Positions 49,030-58,270 of a DNA stretch of 64,000 bases are shown piece after piece (position 1 is the first letter of the stretch; every line of letters starts with the position of its first letter). A model generated the notes under the pieces. The model was not told the DNA's origin. It made no database searches and saw only the letters and a program-made list of their open reading frames with translations. The stretch comes from JAICMB01 sp035295125 (GTDB lineage: Bacteria > Acidobacteriota > Terriglobia > Bryobacterales > Bryobacteraceae), in assembly GCA_035295125.1 (NCBI GenBank), contig DATGJP010000074.1, positions 1 to 64,000 on the forward strand. The letters are read 5' to 3'. The position numbers were made by a program, and so were the translations under genes.

Positions 49030-51675
49030 CTAACTCTGGCGGAGTGTGACTGCTGGATCCACGCGTATCGCCTGCCTCGCTGGAATATAGCTCGCGAGCA
49101 TGGCGACCACAAGCAAGAGCCCACAGGCTCCGACGCTGGTAAGAACGTCGGTAGTCTTGATTCCGTACAGCAGGCTGGACACACTCGACATTAGTAGCGA
49201 CGCGGCCGCGAACCCGATCAGCAGGCCCGCCATCGTAAGGCTGAGGCTCTGCCGTAGCACGAGCCGCAGCACGTCGATCCGTGTGGCCCCCAGCGCGACG
49301 CGCAAGCCGATTTCATTCGCTCGCCGCGCGACGGAATACGACACCACGCCATAGAGTCCGATTCCGGCCAGCAGGAGCGACAGCACTCCAAAAACCGCCA
49401 GAATTCGCATCGCAAATGTCCGCGGACCGATGGCGTTCTGCACCAGGCTTTGCATTGACACCACCACAAAAACCGGCTGGTCCTTATCGATCGCCGCGAC
49501 CGTTCGTCGCAGTTGTGGCGCGAAGGCCGCCGCGCTTGCCGAGGTACGTATGGCAAGGAATTGCGGAGGAGTGGGGCCTTGCTCCATTGGCACGTAGATC
49601 GCCGGATTGGGCGGCGCGTCGAGATTCAGATCGTACGTGTTCTTGACTACTCCGACGACTTCGCGCCAGTCGCCGTCTTTGTCCACGCCGGCGAAATTGA
49701 AACGCTTCCCCAGCGGTGATGTGTTGGGCCAATACAGGCGGGCGGCTGCCTCATTGATGAGTGCGGCGCGAAACGTGTTTTGCGCATCGTGCCGCGACAG
49801 CGAGCGGCCTTCGACGAGACCAATCGACATGGTCGCGAGGTAATCCTCCGAGACGCCGAAGACTTCCGCAAACTGGCGGTTTTCGCCGAGGTCCTGGAGC
49901 GGGCGACCCTCAATTCGCATCGCCTCGGAGGTGATGTTGCCCGACAGCGGCACGCCATCGACAGCCCCGGCCGAAATCACTCCGGGTTCGTCTCTTAAGC
50001 GGTCCAGCACCTTGCGGTAGAACGCTACAGCGGATTCCTGGCTGGGATACCGCGCCGACGGCAGCACCGTAATGGCCGTAACGATGTTGTCCGGCCGAAA
50101 GCCGATATCCAGGTGCAAAATGCCGCTGACACTCCGAACCAGCAGACCCGCGCCCGTGATCAATGCCATCGACAGGGCCACCTCGGCGACGATTAACATA
50201 CTGCGAACGCGGCTGCTCGCGGGACCGCTGGTCGATCGCATGCCGCCCTCTTTCATGGCATCGGCGACATCCGCTTGTCCCGCCCGCCAGGCAGGCAGCA
50301 CGCCGAAAAGTATGCCGACGACGAAGGAAATCCCGATCGTGAACAGAAGCGCCGTGGTATCGATATGGGTTTGGGCCAGACGCGGAATGTCGTCCGGCGC
50401 GAGTCGCAGAAGCAGGTACGTTCCGGCGAAAGCGAAACCATACCCCAGCGCTCCGCCGACCAGGCTTAACGCGATGCTCTCGGTGAGCCATTGACGGACC
50501 AGTCGCACCCGGTTGGCGCCCAGCGCCAGGCGCACGGCAATCTCCCGGCTGCGGTTCTGTGCGCGCGCCAGCAGCAGGTTGGCAATATTGACGCACGTGA
50601 TCAGCACCAGCAAACCCGTCGACCCCAGCAGCATCAACAGCGCCGGCCGCGTACGTCCGAGAACATGACCCTCAAACGGCACGAGACGAACACCGCGGTC
50701 CGCATTGGTTTTCGGATACTCACTAGCCAGTTGCGCGGACACCGCATCCAGATCGCTTTGGGCTTGCGCGAGCGTGCGGCCGGGTTTGAGGCGTCCAACC
50801 ACCATCGCCGACCTCCCATCGCGGCTGACCCGCGATGGATCGAGTCCCAGGGGAATCCAAAACGCCATTTGCCGCGACGGTATGCTGACCGAACTCGGGA
50901 CATTCATCGGGAAATTGAAACTCGGCGGCATCACCCCGATCACTTCCCGGTCTTCGTCGCGCACGCCTGACAGGCGCATATGTCTGCCGATAACACTTGG
51001 ATCGCGGCCGAAACGTTCGGTCCAGAGTTTGTAGCTGAGGATGACCTCCTGGCTTCGCCCTGGGCTGTCTTCTTCCCTGGTGAAGTTTCGCCCCAGGATC
51101 GGTTGTACGCCGAGTGTGGGTAAAAGGTCAGACGATATCGCCGAACCGTAGAGCGCCTCGGCGCGATCCGTTCCCACGAGATTCATAAGCGCGAATGCAT
51201 AGCTGCCCATGCTCTCGAAGCTGGTGCTTTGCGTGCGCCAATCGACGGCGTCGCGCCAGGGAACCCAGTCGCGCGGCACTCCGGTCTTCAGGCTTCGAAC
51301 GGCAATGTGGACCAGCCGATCCGGCTGTGCGAACGGAAGCGGCGTCAGCAGGACCGTTTTGACAACTGTGAAAATGGCGGTGTTCGCTCCAATGCCGAGC
51401 GCCAGCGTGAGGGCGGCGACAATCGTGAACGCCGGGTTCCTGGCCATCTGCCGGAACGAGAAGCGAAGGTCCTGCCACAGGTAGTCGAGCGAGACCCAGG
51501 GGCGGTGGTCGTAAAATTCCTCTTCCGAGCGTGTCAGGTTTCCGAGGCGGCGCCGAGCCTGTTCCTCTGCATTTTGTCCCGCTATGCCGTCGGAGCGAAG
51601 CCGGTCTGCCTCATGCGCCATATGTGCGTGTAGTTCGTCGGAGAAATCCTGTGTACTGCGCCTTCGCCAGAACAT
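49030..51675 (-). CDS. ADOP permease, MacB/FtsX type
   Basis: The protein has 881 residues. The N-terminal ADOP segment (DFSDELHAHMAHEADRLRSD) is followed by the first helix within NPAFTIVAALTLALGIGANT. Two periplasmic MacB domains and two FtsX domains follow: LLVLITCVNIANLLLARAQN starts the middle set, and AVFGVLSLLLAGIGLYGVVS and IGFAAASLLMSSVSSLLYG the final set, ending IRVDPAVTLRQS. It differs from the copy at 32364 in having no PadR gene upstream. It is convergent with cimA (20 bases between stops) and divergent from the alpha/beta hydrolase gene. Confidence 0.92.
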   Translation of the reverse strand: MFWRRRSTQDFSDELHAHMAHEADRLRSDGIAGQNAEEQARRRLGNLTRSEEEFYDHRPWVSLDYLWQDLRFSFRQMARNPAFTIVAALTLALGIGANTAIFTVVKTVLLTPLPFAQPDRLVHIAVRSLKTGVPRDWVPWRDAVDWRTQSTSFESMGSYAFALMNLVGTDRAEALYGSAISSDLLPTLGVQPILGRNFTREEDSPGRSQEVILSYKLWTERFGRDPSVIGRHMRLSGVRDEDREVIGVMPPSFNFPMNVPSSVSIPSRQMAFWIPLGLDPSRVSRDGRSAMVVGRLKPGRTLAQAQSDLDAVSAQLASEYPKTNADRGVRLVPFEGHVLGRTRPALLMLLGSTGLLVLITCVNIANLLLARAQNRSREIAVRLALGANRVRLVRQWLTESIALSLVGGALGYGFAFAGTYLLLRLAPDDIPRLAQTHIDTTALLFTIGISFVVGILFGVLPAWRAGQADVADAMKEGGMRSTSGPASSRVRSMLIVAEVALSMALITGAGLLVRSVSGILHLDIGFRPDNIVTAITVLPSARYPSQESAVAFYRKVLDRLRDEPGVISAGAVDGVPLSGNITSEAMRIEGRPLQDLGENRQFAEVFGVSEDYLATMSIGLVEGRSLSRHDAQNTFRAALINEAAARLYWPNTSPLGKRFNFAGVDKDGDWREVVGVVKNTYDLNLDAPPNPAIYVPMEQGPTPPQFLAIRTSASAAAFAPQLRRTVAAIDKDQPVFVVVSMQSLVQNAIGPRTFAMRILAVFGVLSLLLAGIGLYGVVSYSVARRANEIGLRVALGATRIDVLRLVLRQSLSLTMAGLLIGFAAASLLMSSVSSLLYGIKTTDVLTSVGACGLLLVVAMLASYIPARQAIRVDPAVTLRQS

Positions 51676-51705
51676 CCGACCTCAAGGTATCGCCTCTTGG
51701 GTAAG

Positions 51706-53091
51706 ATGTCAACCCATGTCGCCATGGCCCTGTGCGAATCTTACAGCATGCTGCCAAACTTCACGGGACATTGGAAGGCAAACCTATCGAAATGCGAGTT
51801 TCGGTCCGGCCCCGTGCCCAAAGAGATTTTCGTCGATATCGATCATGCAGGCGAAGATTTGCGGGCCGCAATGGTTGTGACCACGGATAGCACTAAGGAA
51901 GAACGCGTCGCCTTTGAGTGCCGCACAGATGGTACCGCCGGCCGCAGCACAATGAACGGACGGCCGATCCGCGGGAGATCGTCCTGGGTAAACGACGAAC
52001 TTGTTATCGAATCATGGATCACCTCCGGGGAACGCGAACTGTATTTTCGCGACTGCTGGTCCATTTCCGCGGACGGACGCATTCTCCGAATGGAACACCG
52101 CGACGATGCGCTAGCCGGCCAATTGGCGGTGCTGGATAGAGTCGAATACGACCCCTTCGCTCCCGGCATGTTCGACGTGAATACCCTCACGATTGAAGCC
52201 TTTGATGACGTGCGGAATCGCCGGTTTCCCTGTGAGATCTGGTATCCGTGGTTGGCGCGTTTCCGGAAGTGCCCTCTCGTTGTGTACTCGCATCCAAGCA
52301 CTGGGAAACGGCGGAGCGCTTCTTTCCTGTGCACCCATTTGAGCAGCCATGGTTATGTTGTCGCGGCTATGGATCACTCCGAAGTCGTCGATCCTGACGG
52401 GTTCGCGCGTAAGGAGAATGAGACCGAAGAGCAAACTCTCGCGCGAATGAATCTTTGGATAATGAACCGCGTGCCGGACGCCCGGCTTTTGCTCGACCAC
52501 CTGCTGACTCGTTGGGAGTCCGATGTTCAACTCGATGCCGGCCGGGTGGGCATCGTCGGGCATAGTTTCGGCGGATGGACGGCTTTAGCTGCGACGGAGG
52601 TGGACTGGCGCATACGGGCGGTGGTGGCACTCGCTCCCGGTGGCGCTTCCAATCCGAAGCCCGGGATCCTACCGCTCAAACTCGCTTTCCGGTGGGGGCG
52701 GGATGTCCCGGCTCTTTATCTGGTGGCGGAGAACGATACAGCCCTTCCGCTCTCCGGCATGCAGGAATTATATGAGAGGACTCCTGCAACCAAGCAGATG
52801 TTCGTTCTGCGTAACGCCGATCACATGCATTTCATGGATAACGTCGAGGAACAGCATGAAAGAATTCGCGCCATGTCGCTGCCGGGCAAGGCGGCCGCGA
52901 TTGCGCAGGAGATGCGGCCAATTGCGGAACTGGCTTCCGGCGAGCAAGGCCATACATTCGTTCGAGCTCTCACGCTAAGTCATATGGACGCTGTCCTGCG
53001 GCAAAATCCGGCGGCGCGGGACATCCTGTCTGGTAATGTCGAATCGATCCTGAAGCAACACGGAGTTGAAGTTACAACTCATAGCTGTTAG
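51706..53091 (+). CDS. alpha/beta hydrolase with N-terminal lipocalin-like region
   Basis: The protein has 461 residues from ATG 51706; the true start could be a later ATG at 51724 or 51748. The N-terminal ~125 residues (LPNFTGHWKANLSKCEFRSG) resemble the small beta-barrel that acidobacterial proteins often use before other domains. The hydrolase domain (about 150-400) carries the nucleophile elbow VGIVGHSFGGWTALAATEVD, the acid in VAENDTALPLSG and the base in RNADHMHFMDNVEE. It is like platelet-activating-factor acetylhydrolases or dienelactone hydrolases. No signal peptide is evident. The substrate is unknown. Confidence 0.8.
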   Translation: MSTHVAMALCESYSMLPNFTGHWKANLSKCEFRSGPVPKEIFVDIDHAGEDLRAAMVVTTDSTKEERVAFECRTDGTAGRSTMNGRPIRGRSSWVNDELVIESWITSGERELYFRDCWSISADGRILRMEHRDDALAGQLAVLDRVEYDPFAPGMFDVNTLTIEAFDDVRNRRFPCEIWYPWLARFRKCPLVVYSHPSTGKRRSASFLCTHLSSHGYVVAAMDHSEVVDPDGFARKENETEEQTLARMNLWIMNRVPDARLLLDHLLTRWESDVQLDAGRVGIVGHSFGGWTALAATEVDWRIRAVVALAPGGASNPKPGILPLKLAFRWGRDVPALYLVAENDTALPLSGMQELYERTPATKQMFVLRNADHMHFMDNVEEQHERIRAMSLPGKAAAIAQEMRPIAELASGEQGHTFVRALTLSHMDAVLRQNPAARDILSGNVESILKQHGVEVTTHSC

Positions 53092-53210
53092 CAGCATTGG
53101 ACTTATCCAGGCTATTTCTAACTTGCTTGCATATTGTTTCACTACTCTTTCACAAATTCTGAAATTAAACCTCGAAATCCAGGGTCCCACTTACGGAGGT
53201 TAAGGTTCCT

Positions 53211-53639
53211 ATGAAGAAGTTTGCAGTTTTGGCGATCATTCCAGTATTTGCTGGCTTCTTGTACGCCCAGGAGGAGAGCCGGTCAACAACTACGACAACC
53301 ACGTGGAACGGCACATTAGTCGATGCCACCTGTCAGAGTTCACATACTGAGCACCATGACAGCAGCACCACCACTAATCCGGATAACTCCGTAACTCACC
53401 GCGAGAGCAGCCGCACGGAGAATGTCGATTGTCCCGTAACAACAACCACAACCAGCTTCGGCCTGGTCACGCCCGAAGGGCGCTACATGCGATTTGACGA
53501 CCCCAGCAACACCAAGATCGTCGAAGTTGTGAAGAGCCACAAAAGCTGGGACCCGCTGATTTCCGCACGCAAGCCCGTGAAGGTCCGAGTGATCGGCACT
53601 GCAAACGGTGACGTTGTTGTAATGCAGGAGATCCGATAG
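53211..53639 (+). CDS. small Thr-rich secreted protein
   Basis: The protein has 142 residues. Signal peptide: MKKFAVLAIIPVFAGFLYAQ. The mature part has Thr runs (STTTTTTWNG, VTTTTTSFGL), two cysteines (VDATCQSS and VDCPVT), a His/Ser-rich loop (SHTEHHDSSTTTN) and a beta-like C-terminus (KPVKVRVIGTANGDVVVMQE). The pattern, a signal followed by WNGTLVDATC and a cold-shock-like end, recurs in acidobacterial exoproteins of unknown role. GGAGG lies about 12 bases before the ATG. A strong terminator follows. Confidence 0.75.
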   Translation: MKKFAVLAIIPVFAGFLYAQEESRSTTTTTTWNGTLVDATCQSSHTEHHDSSTTTNPDNSVTHRESSRTENVDCPVTTTTTSFGLVTPEGRYMRFDDPSNTKIVEVVKSHKSWDPLISARKPVKVRVIGTANGDVVVMQEIR

Positions 53640-53663
53640 CGGAAATCCTCTTACCATCAGAAA

Positions 53664-53700
53664 AACACAGGCGCCCAGCAGGGGGTTGGGCGCCTGTGTT
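53664..53700. terminator. bidirectional intrinsic terminator
   Basis: AACACAGGCGCCCA at 53664-53677 pairs perfectly with TGGGCGCCTGTGTT at 53687-53700 across nine bases. On the minus strand it is followed by TTTCTGATGG; on the plus strand by GTATTTGG. It separates the converging secreted-protein gene and kinase gene and should stop both. Confidence 0.9.
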
Positions 53701-53709
53701 GTATTTGGA

Positions 53710-56511
53710 TCAACGGCTGAACTCGACCATCCATACATCCGCTTCCGTGGTGCTCACGCTGAAGTAGATGTGGCGGTCGTCGGACGAAACTGCGAAGCCT
53801 CGCCTGGCTACTTCGTCCGGCGCAATCGAGAGCAACTCCCGCACGGATCCGTTTTCGCTGTCCACCATTTGGATCTTCCCTTTGTGATGAAAGAGCAGGC
53901 GCCGGCTATCGCTCAGCCACACTGGATCGGAGCCGAAATCGGTAAGCTTGCGGAAGGCCCGTGTGCCAAGCGAGTAGACCGCGATACCGTTATTGTTGTT
54001 CAAAAATCCGGCTAAGGTCCGTCCGTCGGGCGACCACGACCAGCCGTTGAACAACTGGCCTTCCGGGAAGGGCGGCACTCTCTCGATCGTTTGCTGCTCC
54101 CATGATTTCGAGGGGTCAAGGAAGAAGGTATTGACCCCGAATACTGTGTACGCGAGCTGCTTCCCATCCGTGGACCAGACGGGCCACGCCACGTTTTGAC
54201 CCGCCAGGTTTGTAATCTGGCGCAATTCGCCGGTATTCACATCGGCGGTCCAGATTTCCCAGTCGCCGGAACGCTGCGAGAAGAACGCAATGCGCTTACC
54301 GTCGGGAGACCATCGTGGTCCCCGATTACGATGGCCGCTGTTGGTGAGGCGCCGTAGTCCATTGCCGTCCACCCCGACGACGAAAAGGCTCTCGTCCTGC
54401 TCGGTCGTGTTGTAAGCCAGCCATTGGCCATCCGGCGAAAGTGCGGGGCGCGACACGCCATCGGCGCTTCGTATAATTTCTTTCGGTTCGCTGAGAATGG
54501 CGGGCCGGACTGGGTCGAAGCGGACAGTGCGAAGACTTCCCGTGGTCGCCTGTTGCACGTAAGCGAGCCGGCTGCCGTCGCGAGAAAAACTCAGATGCGC
54601 CGGGTAGGAACCAGGTGCCCGGACCGGCTCCGGGGCGCCTTCGGCTTCACCGGAGCTCTCCTTAATCGGCACACGCCAGATGCCCATGCTTCCGCCGCGA
54701 TTGCTGCAGAAGTAGATGAACATGCCGTCCGCCGACCACACCGGGTCCCAGTCGAGAAAAGCGTCTTTGGTGATTCTCACCGGCTGGCCGCCATCGGCGG
54801 CGACGGTCCAGATATCGCGATCCCCATCCAGGTCGATCGACCAATATGCGATGTGGCGTCCGTTCGGCGACCACTGCGGCTGCACACCATCTTCCTTCGT
54901 CAGTTGCCGCTTGCGTCCGCTAGCGATGTCCACCGTCCAAAGATGGCTGGATCTTCCGCTGCGGTCCTCCGGACGGGCGACGCTCTCTTCGGCATAAACC
55001 ACCTGCGTGCCATCGGGGGACCAGGAGGGGTTATAGCCTGCATCCGCGAGTCGTTTGACACGACTTCCATCGGGCCGCATAACGAAAATGCCGCCGCCAT
55101 CGCGATCCGAACGGTAGGCGATCTGCTTGCCGTCGGGCGAAAACGCCGGTTGCGTATCGTCGTCCGCCGAGTCCTTCGTTAGATTCACGGATTGACGGCT
55201 GCCGATGCGGCGAAGATAAATGTCCCAGTTGCCGGAAGCCTTGCTGGCATACACCACCGATTTGCCATCCGCCGCGAGCGAAGGAAACAACTCGGCGCCG
55301 GCCTCGTCGGTGATTTGGGCGTAGGTGCGGCCGTTCACGGAAGGAGTCGTACGCCGGGCCGCGAACCAGAAGTACGCCGCAAGCACCGCGAGAAACGCAA
55401 CAGCCGCTATGGTGGCGATCCATGCCGGATCGCGAGAAATTTTGCGCGAGGTGTCTACTGGGGTTTGAATACCGCCCAACGGCCCGGCAATCGCTTCGAG
55501 AGCGAACGCGAGATCCTTCGCCGATTGGAATCGCTCATCGGGAGCCTTTTCGAGACAGTGCAGGATGATGCTCTCCAGTGCGAACGGGATCACGCGATTG
55601 CCGTCGGAGAGATTCGCCGGCTCATTCGCCAGGATGGCATTCATCGTTGCGACGGCCGATCCGCCATCGAAAGCGTCGCGGCCGGTTGTCATCCGGAACA
55701 ATACTGCGCCGAACGAAAAGATGTCGGACCGTGTATCGACGGCGTCGCCCCGAATCTGCTCCGGCGACATGTACGACGGCGTGCCCGCGATCTCTGTCTC
55801 GAGCGTCTGGGTGCGGTTATCGGTTTCGCGACGCCGCGTCCTGCGCGCCAGCCCGAAATCGAGCAGCTTCACGAGCCCCTCGCGGGTAATCATGATGTTG
55901 CCCGGCTTCAGGTCCTGGTGAATGACGCCGGACGAATGCGCTCCCGCCAGGGCGGCGGCGACTTGGATCGCATAGGCGATGACCTGGCGAACCGTCAGGC
56001 CGCCTTCCGGAATCACCTGTTCCAAAGGACGCCCTTCGACGTACTCCATGGCAATGAAGTCGATTTCCCGATCGGAGCCGATGTCGTGGACGGCCACGAT
56101 ATTCGGGTGCATGAGGGCGGACGCTGCCCGGGCCTCGCGAATCAGCCGCTGCTTCCTCTCCGGGTCCGCGAGTTGTTCCGGCCGGAGGATCTTTAACGCC
56201 ACGCGCCGGTCGAGACGCGTGTCATAGGCGCGGTAGACCACACCCATTCCCCCTCGGCCGATTCTCGTTTCGACCCGGTAGTGCCCCAGCATTTCACCGC
56301 GCGAAAGATCGGGATCGGTGGCTTGGGACAACACGCCCGGAACCGGGCTCTCGAGCGTATCCTTTTCGGCGTGGAGCAGCGCCTCGATCTCTTGGCGTAG
56401 CGCCGTATCCGGTCCGCAACTCCTGTCTAGAAACGCCGGACGTTGTTCCTGGGGAACATCCATCGCGTCGCCGAAAATCTCTTTAATTCGAGCCCAGCGG
56501 GCGGGAGTCAT
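53710..56511 (-). CDS. serine/threonine protein kinase with C-terminal WD40-like (TolB-type) beta-propeller
   Basis: The protein has 933 residues. The kinase domain occupies about residues 75-345: glycine loop GRGGMGVVYR, Lys107 in ALKIL, catalytic loop IHQDLKPGN with Asp200, and DFG near 219. The usual HRD is HQD, which removes the arginine that contacts a phosphorylated activation loop. One membrane helix (AWIATIAAVAFLAVLAAYFW) follows. About twelve PD40-type units (FSPDGKQIAYRSDRDGGGIF, WSPDGTQVVYAEES) build one or two extracytoplasmic propellers. The ATGA overlap with the sigma gene upstream shows translational coupling. It probably senses envelope ligands. Confidence 0.92.
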   Translation of the reverse strand: MTPARWARIKEIFGDAMDVPQEQRPAFLDRSCGPDTALRQEIEALLHAEKDTLESPVPGVLSQATDPDLSRGEMLGHYRVETRIGRGGMGVVYRAYDTRLDRRVALKILRPEQLADPERKQRLIREARAASALMHPNIVAVHDIGSDREIDFIAMEYVEGRPLEQVIPEGGLTVRQVIAYAIQVAAALAGAHSSGVIHQDLKPGNIMITREGLVKLLDFGLARRTRRRETDNRTQTLETEIAGTPSYMSPEQIRGDAVDTRSDIFSFGAVLFRMTTGRDAFDGGSAVATMNAILANEPANLSDGNRVIPFALESIILHCLEKAPDERFQSAKDLAFALEAIAGPLGGIQTPVDTSRKISRDPAWIATIAAVAFLAVLAAYFWFAARRTTPSVNGRTYAQITDEAGAELFPSLAADGKSVVYASKASGNWDIYLRRIGSRQSVNLTKDSADDDTQPAFSPDGKQIAYRSDRDGGGIFVMRPDGSRVKRLADAGYNPSWSPDGTQVVYAEESVARPEDRSGRSSHLWTVDIASGRKRQLTKEDGVQPQWSPNGRHIAYWSIDLDGDRDIWTVAADGGQPVRITKDAFLDWDPVWSADGMFIYFCSNRGGSMGIWRVPIKESSGEAEGAPEPVRAPGSYPAHLSFSRDGSRLAYVQQATTGSLRTVRFDPVRPAILSEPKEIIRSADGVSRPALSPDGQWLAYNTTEQDESLFVVGVDGNGLRRLTNSGHRNRGPRWSPDGKRIAFFSQRSGDWEIWTADVNTGELRQITNLAGQNVAWPVWSTDGKQLAYTVFGVNTFFLDPSKSWEQQTIERVPPFPEGQLFNGWSWSPDGRTLAGFLNNNNGIAVYSLGTRAFRKLTDFGSDPVWLSDSRRLLFHHKGKIQMVDSENGSVRELLSIAPDEVARRGFAVSSDDRHIYFSVSTTEADVWMVEFSR

Positions 56512-57089
56512 CGCTGGTCCTTGGAGGTGAATTCGACACGCAGCCAGGCTTTGGCCATCGCCCAGTCGCGCTTCACCGTTCGCGGTGCGATAGCCAGCGC
56601 CTCGGCGGTCTCTTCCACGGTCATGCCGCCGAAGTATCGCATTTCGACGATGCGCGCCTGTTGCGGATCAAGATCCGCCAGCCGCGCGAGCGCCTCGTCC
56701 ACCGCCAGCATCTCCTCGGATCGTTCACTGACGCCCGGTAGCTCGGGCTCGTCCAGCAGGACCACCGGGACATTCCCGCCCCGTTTTGCGGCGGTCTTTT
56801 GACGGGCATAATCCACCAGAATGCGCCGCATCACCTGCGCGGCAACTCCCATGAACTGCGCCCGGTCCTGCCAGCCGGCACGATTCTGGCCCGCCAGCCG
56901 CAGGTAGGCTTCATGGACCAGTGCTGTAGGCTGCAGCGTGTGCCCACTCCTCTCGTCCCGGAGGCAATGAGCGGCCAATCGCCGCAATTCGTTGTAGACG
57001 AGAGGAATCAGGGAGGAAAGCGCCTCATTGTTGCCACGCCTCATTTCGGCCAATAAGAGCGTGACTTTGCCCGCTGATTCGTTCAGCAT
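56508..57089 (-). CDS. ECF-type RNA polymerase sigma factor
   Basis: The protein has 193 residues. Region 2: LVHEAYLRLAGQNRAGWQDR and AQFMGVAAQVMRRILVDYAR. Region 4: RIVEMRYFGGMTVEETAEAL and the recognition helix IAPRTVKRDWAMAKAWLR. It belongs to the same acidobacterial/planctomycete group as the sigma gene at 23010. It overlaps the kinase gene by four bases (ATGA), the compact form of the module, in contrast to the split pair at 19.8-23.6 kb. No anti-sigma gene is present. Confidence 0.92.
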   Translation of the reverse strand: MLNESAGKVTLLLAEMRRGNNEALSSLIPLVYNELRRLAAHCLRDERSGHTLQPTALVHEAYLRLAGQNRAGWQDRAQFMGVAAQVMRRILVDYARQKTAAKRGGNVPVVLLDEPELPGVSERSEEMLAVDEALARLADLDPQQARIVEMRYFGGMTVEETAEALAIAPRTVKRDWAMAKAWLRVEFTSKDQR

Positions 57090-57481
57090 TCGGTGCGAGG
57101 AACTATTTTATCCTTGCGGCAACATGCGCGGCGTCATGTCCAGAATCATTTTACCGGAGCGAACCCGAACCGTGATCCTTTCCGGTGGCCCCGTTTTCCA
57201 TCTGATTACGCGTTCTGGGTGGATATCGTTGCTTCGGCAAACGATCCTTCCCTCAAAGGGCCTGCTCCGCAACCCGTTCGCGGCGCAGGCCTCATTTTTG
57301 CCGTGGGATGCGCTGGAGCAGTTCGGGCGTTAGCAGGGCGTGACAACGCGATCTCACCCTGTATCCCCCATTTCACAATGGAGACGCGAGCCATGCGGCC
57401 GGCAGAGTGGCTGTATTATCAACGCTTTCTGGAAGGCGATGCGCCGCCGGCCATGGCACTCTCAGTGCTTGAAGCAGTCCC
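57090..57481. other. intergenic gap with a possible short coding stretch
   Basis: These 392 bases separate the minus-strand sigma gene from a small plus-strand gene. A plus-strand frame from about 57394 (MRPAEWLYYQRFLEGDAPPA, then MALSVLEAVPC) has amphipathic, protein-like composition and passes into the next gene in a different frame, ending at 57614. It may be the true 5' part of a gene disrupted by a frameshift, or chance. Otherwise I see only the presumed sigma-factor promoter region. Confidence 0.3.
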
Positions 57482-57772
57482 ATGTCGCATTACTTGCCGG
57501 TCCAAATCGATGTATTGGACACACCCGAGACGGTCTTCAGCGCGAAGTTGGTGGATATTTGCGGAAACCGCTTCATCATCGTTTCCGACTTGCCCCTGGC
57601 GGTTGAAACGCTGATTCTGGTTCAGTATCGCGGGTCTGCTCTCCTCTGCGACGTGCGCTCCACCGAGCGCCAGGATTCCGTGTGGGGCAGCAAATACGTT
57701 CTCGCCGCCGCGATTGGCAATTTTAATGCGCTTGAGGACCAGGATCTTCTAATGCCCGTCTCCAGGAACTGA
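57482..57772 (+). CDS. small PilZ-like protein (tentative)
   Basis: The protein has 96 residues. It starts MSHYLPVQIDVLDTPETVFS, with LVDICGNRFIIVSDLPLAVE, then TLILVQYRGSALLCDVRSTE and KYVLAAAIGNF. The order of strands and the hydrophobic pattern resemble a PilZ barrel, but the RxxxR and D/NxSxxG c-di-GMP ligands are not clear, so binding is doubtful. There is no Shine-Dalgarno. A different frame across its first third also looks coding. It is followed 51 bases later by the SnoaL-like gene. Confidence 0.45.
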   Translation: MSHYLPVQIDVLDTPETVFSAKLVDICGNRFIIVSDLPLAVETLILVQYRGSALLCDVRSTERQDSVWGSKYVLAAAIGNFNALEDQDLLMPVSRN

Positions 57773-57823
57773 CCGTCCTGGCGGCTCTTGCCATCCGCCC
57801 GGAAAACGCGTATAACACCGCTT

Positions 57824-58246
57824 ATGGCAGATGAATCCAGACGCGAAGCCGCCCTAAAAACGATGCGTCAGATCAATAAAGCCTGGCTGGACGGACGCGT
57901 CGACGATCTTCGGCCGAAGGTCCACCCCGATATCGTAATGGTGTTTCCAGGTTTTGGCGGGCGATCGCAGGGCAGGGAAGCGTTCCTGGCGGGTTTCGAG
58001 GATTTCTGCCGAAATGCGAAGACCCTGGAGTTTCATGACCGCGATCTGGATGTCGATGTCGCCGGCGACACGGCCGTGGTGACTTTTCGCTACGAGATGG
58101 TGTACGAAAGGTCGGGTGAACGGTACCGCTCCACAGGACGGGATCTCTGGGTGCTGCAGGCTGCGAACAACGACTGGCTCGCGGTGTGGCGGACGATGCT
58201 CGATATCGAGGAAGTCGCAGCCGAGGAAGATCACACGCGGGCATAG
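57824..58246 (+). CDS. SnoaL-like/NTF2-fold protein (DUF4440 type)
   Basis: The protein has 140 residues. The N-terminal helix MRQINKAWLDGRVDDLRPKV and HPDIVMVFPGFGGRSQGREA, then FLAGFEDFCRNA, match the cone-shaped NTF2 fold. Beta strands DVDVAGDTAVVTFRYEMVYE and RSTGRDLWVLQAANNDWLAV close the sheet. The family includes ketosteroid isomerase-like enzymes and many small-ligand binders; the catalytic role here is unknown. The ATG at 57824 is chosen over an in-frame upstream codon because the fold starts there. The next gene begins 24 bases later. Confidence 0.83.
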   Translation: MADESRREAALKTMRQINKAWLDGRVDDLRPKVHPDIVMVFPGFGGRSQGREAFLAGFEDFCRNAKTLEFHDRDLDVDVAGDTAVVTFRYEMVYERSGERYRSTGRDLWVLQAANNDWLAVWRTMLDIEEVAAEEDHTRA

Positions 58247-58270
58247 GCGAGCGGGCACTATACTGGTGAC

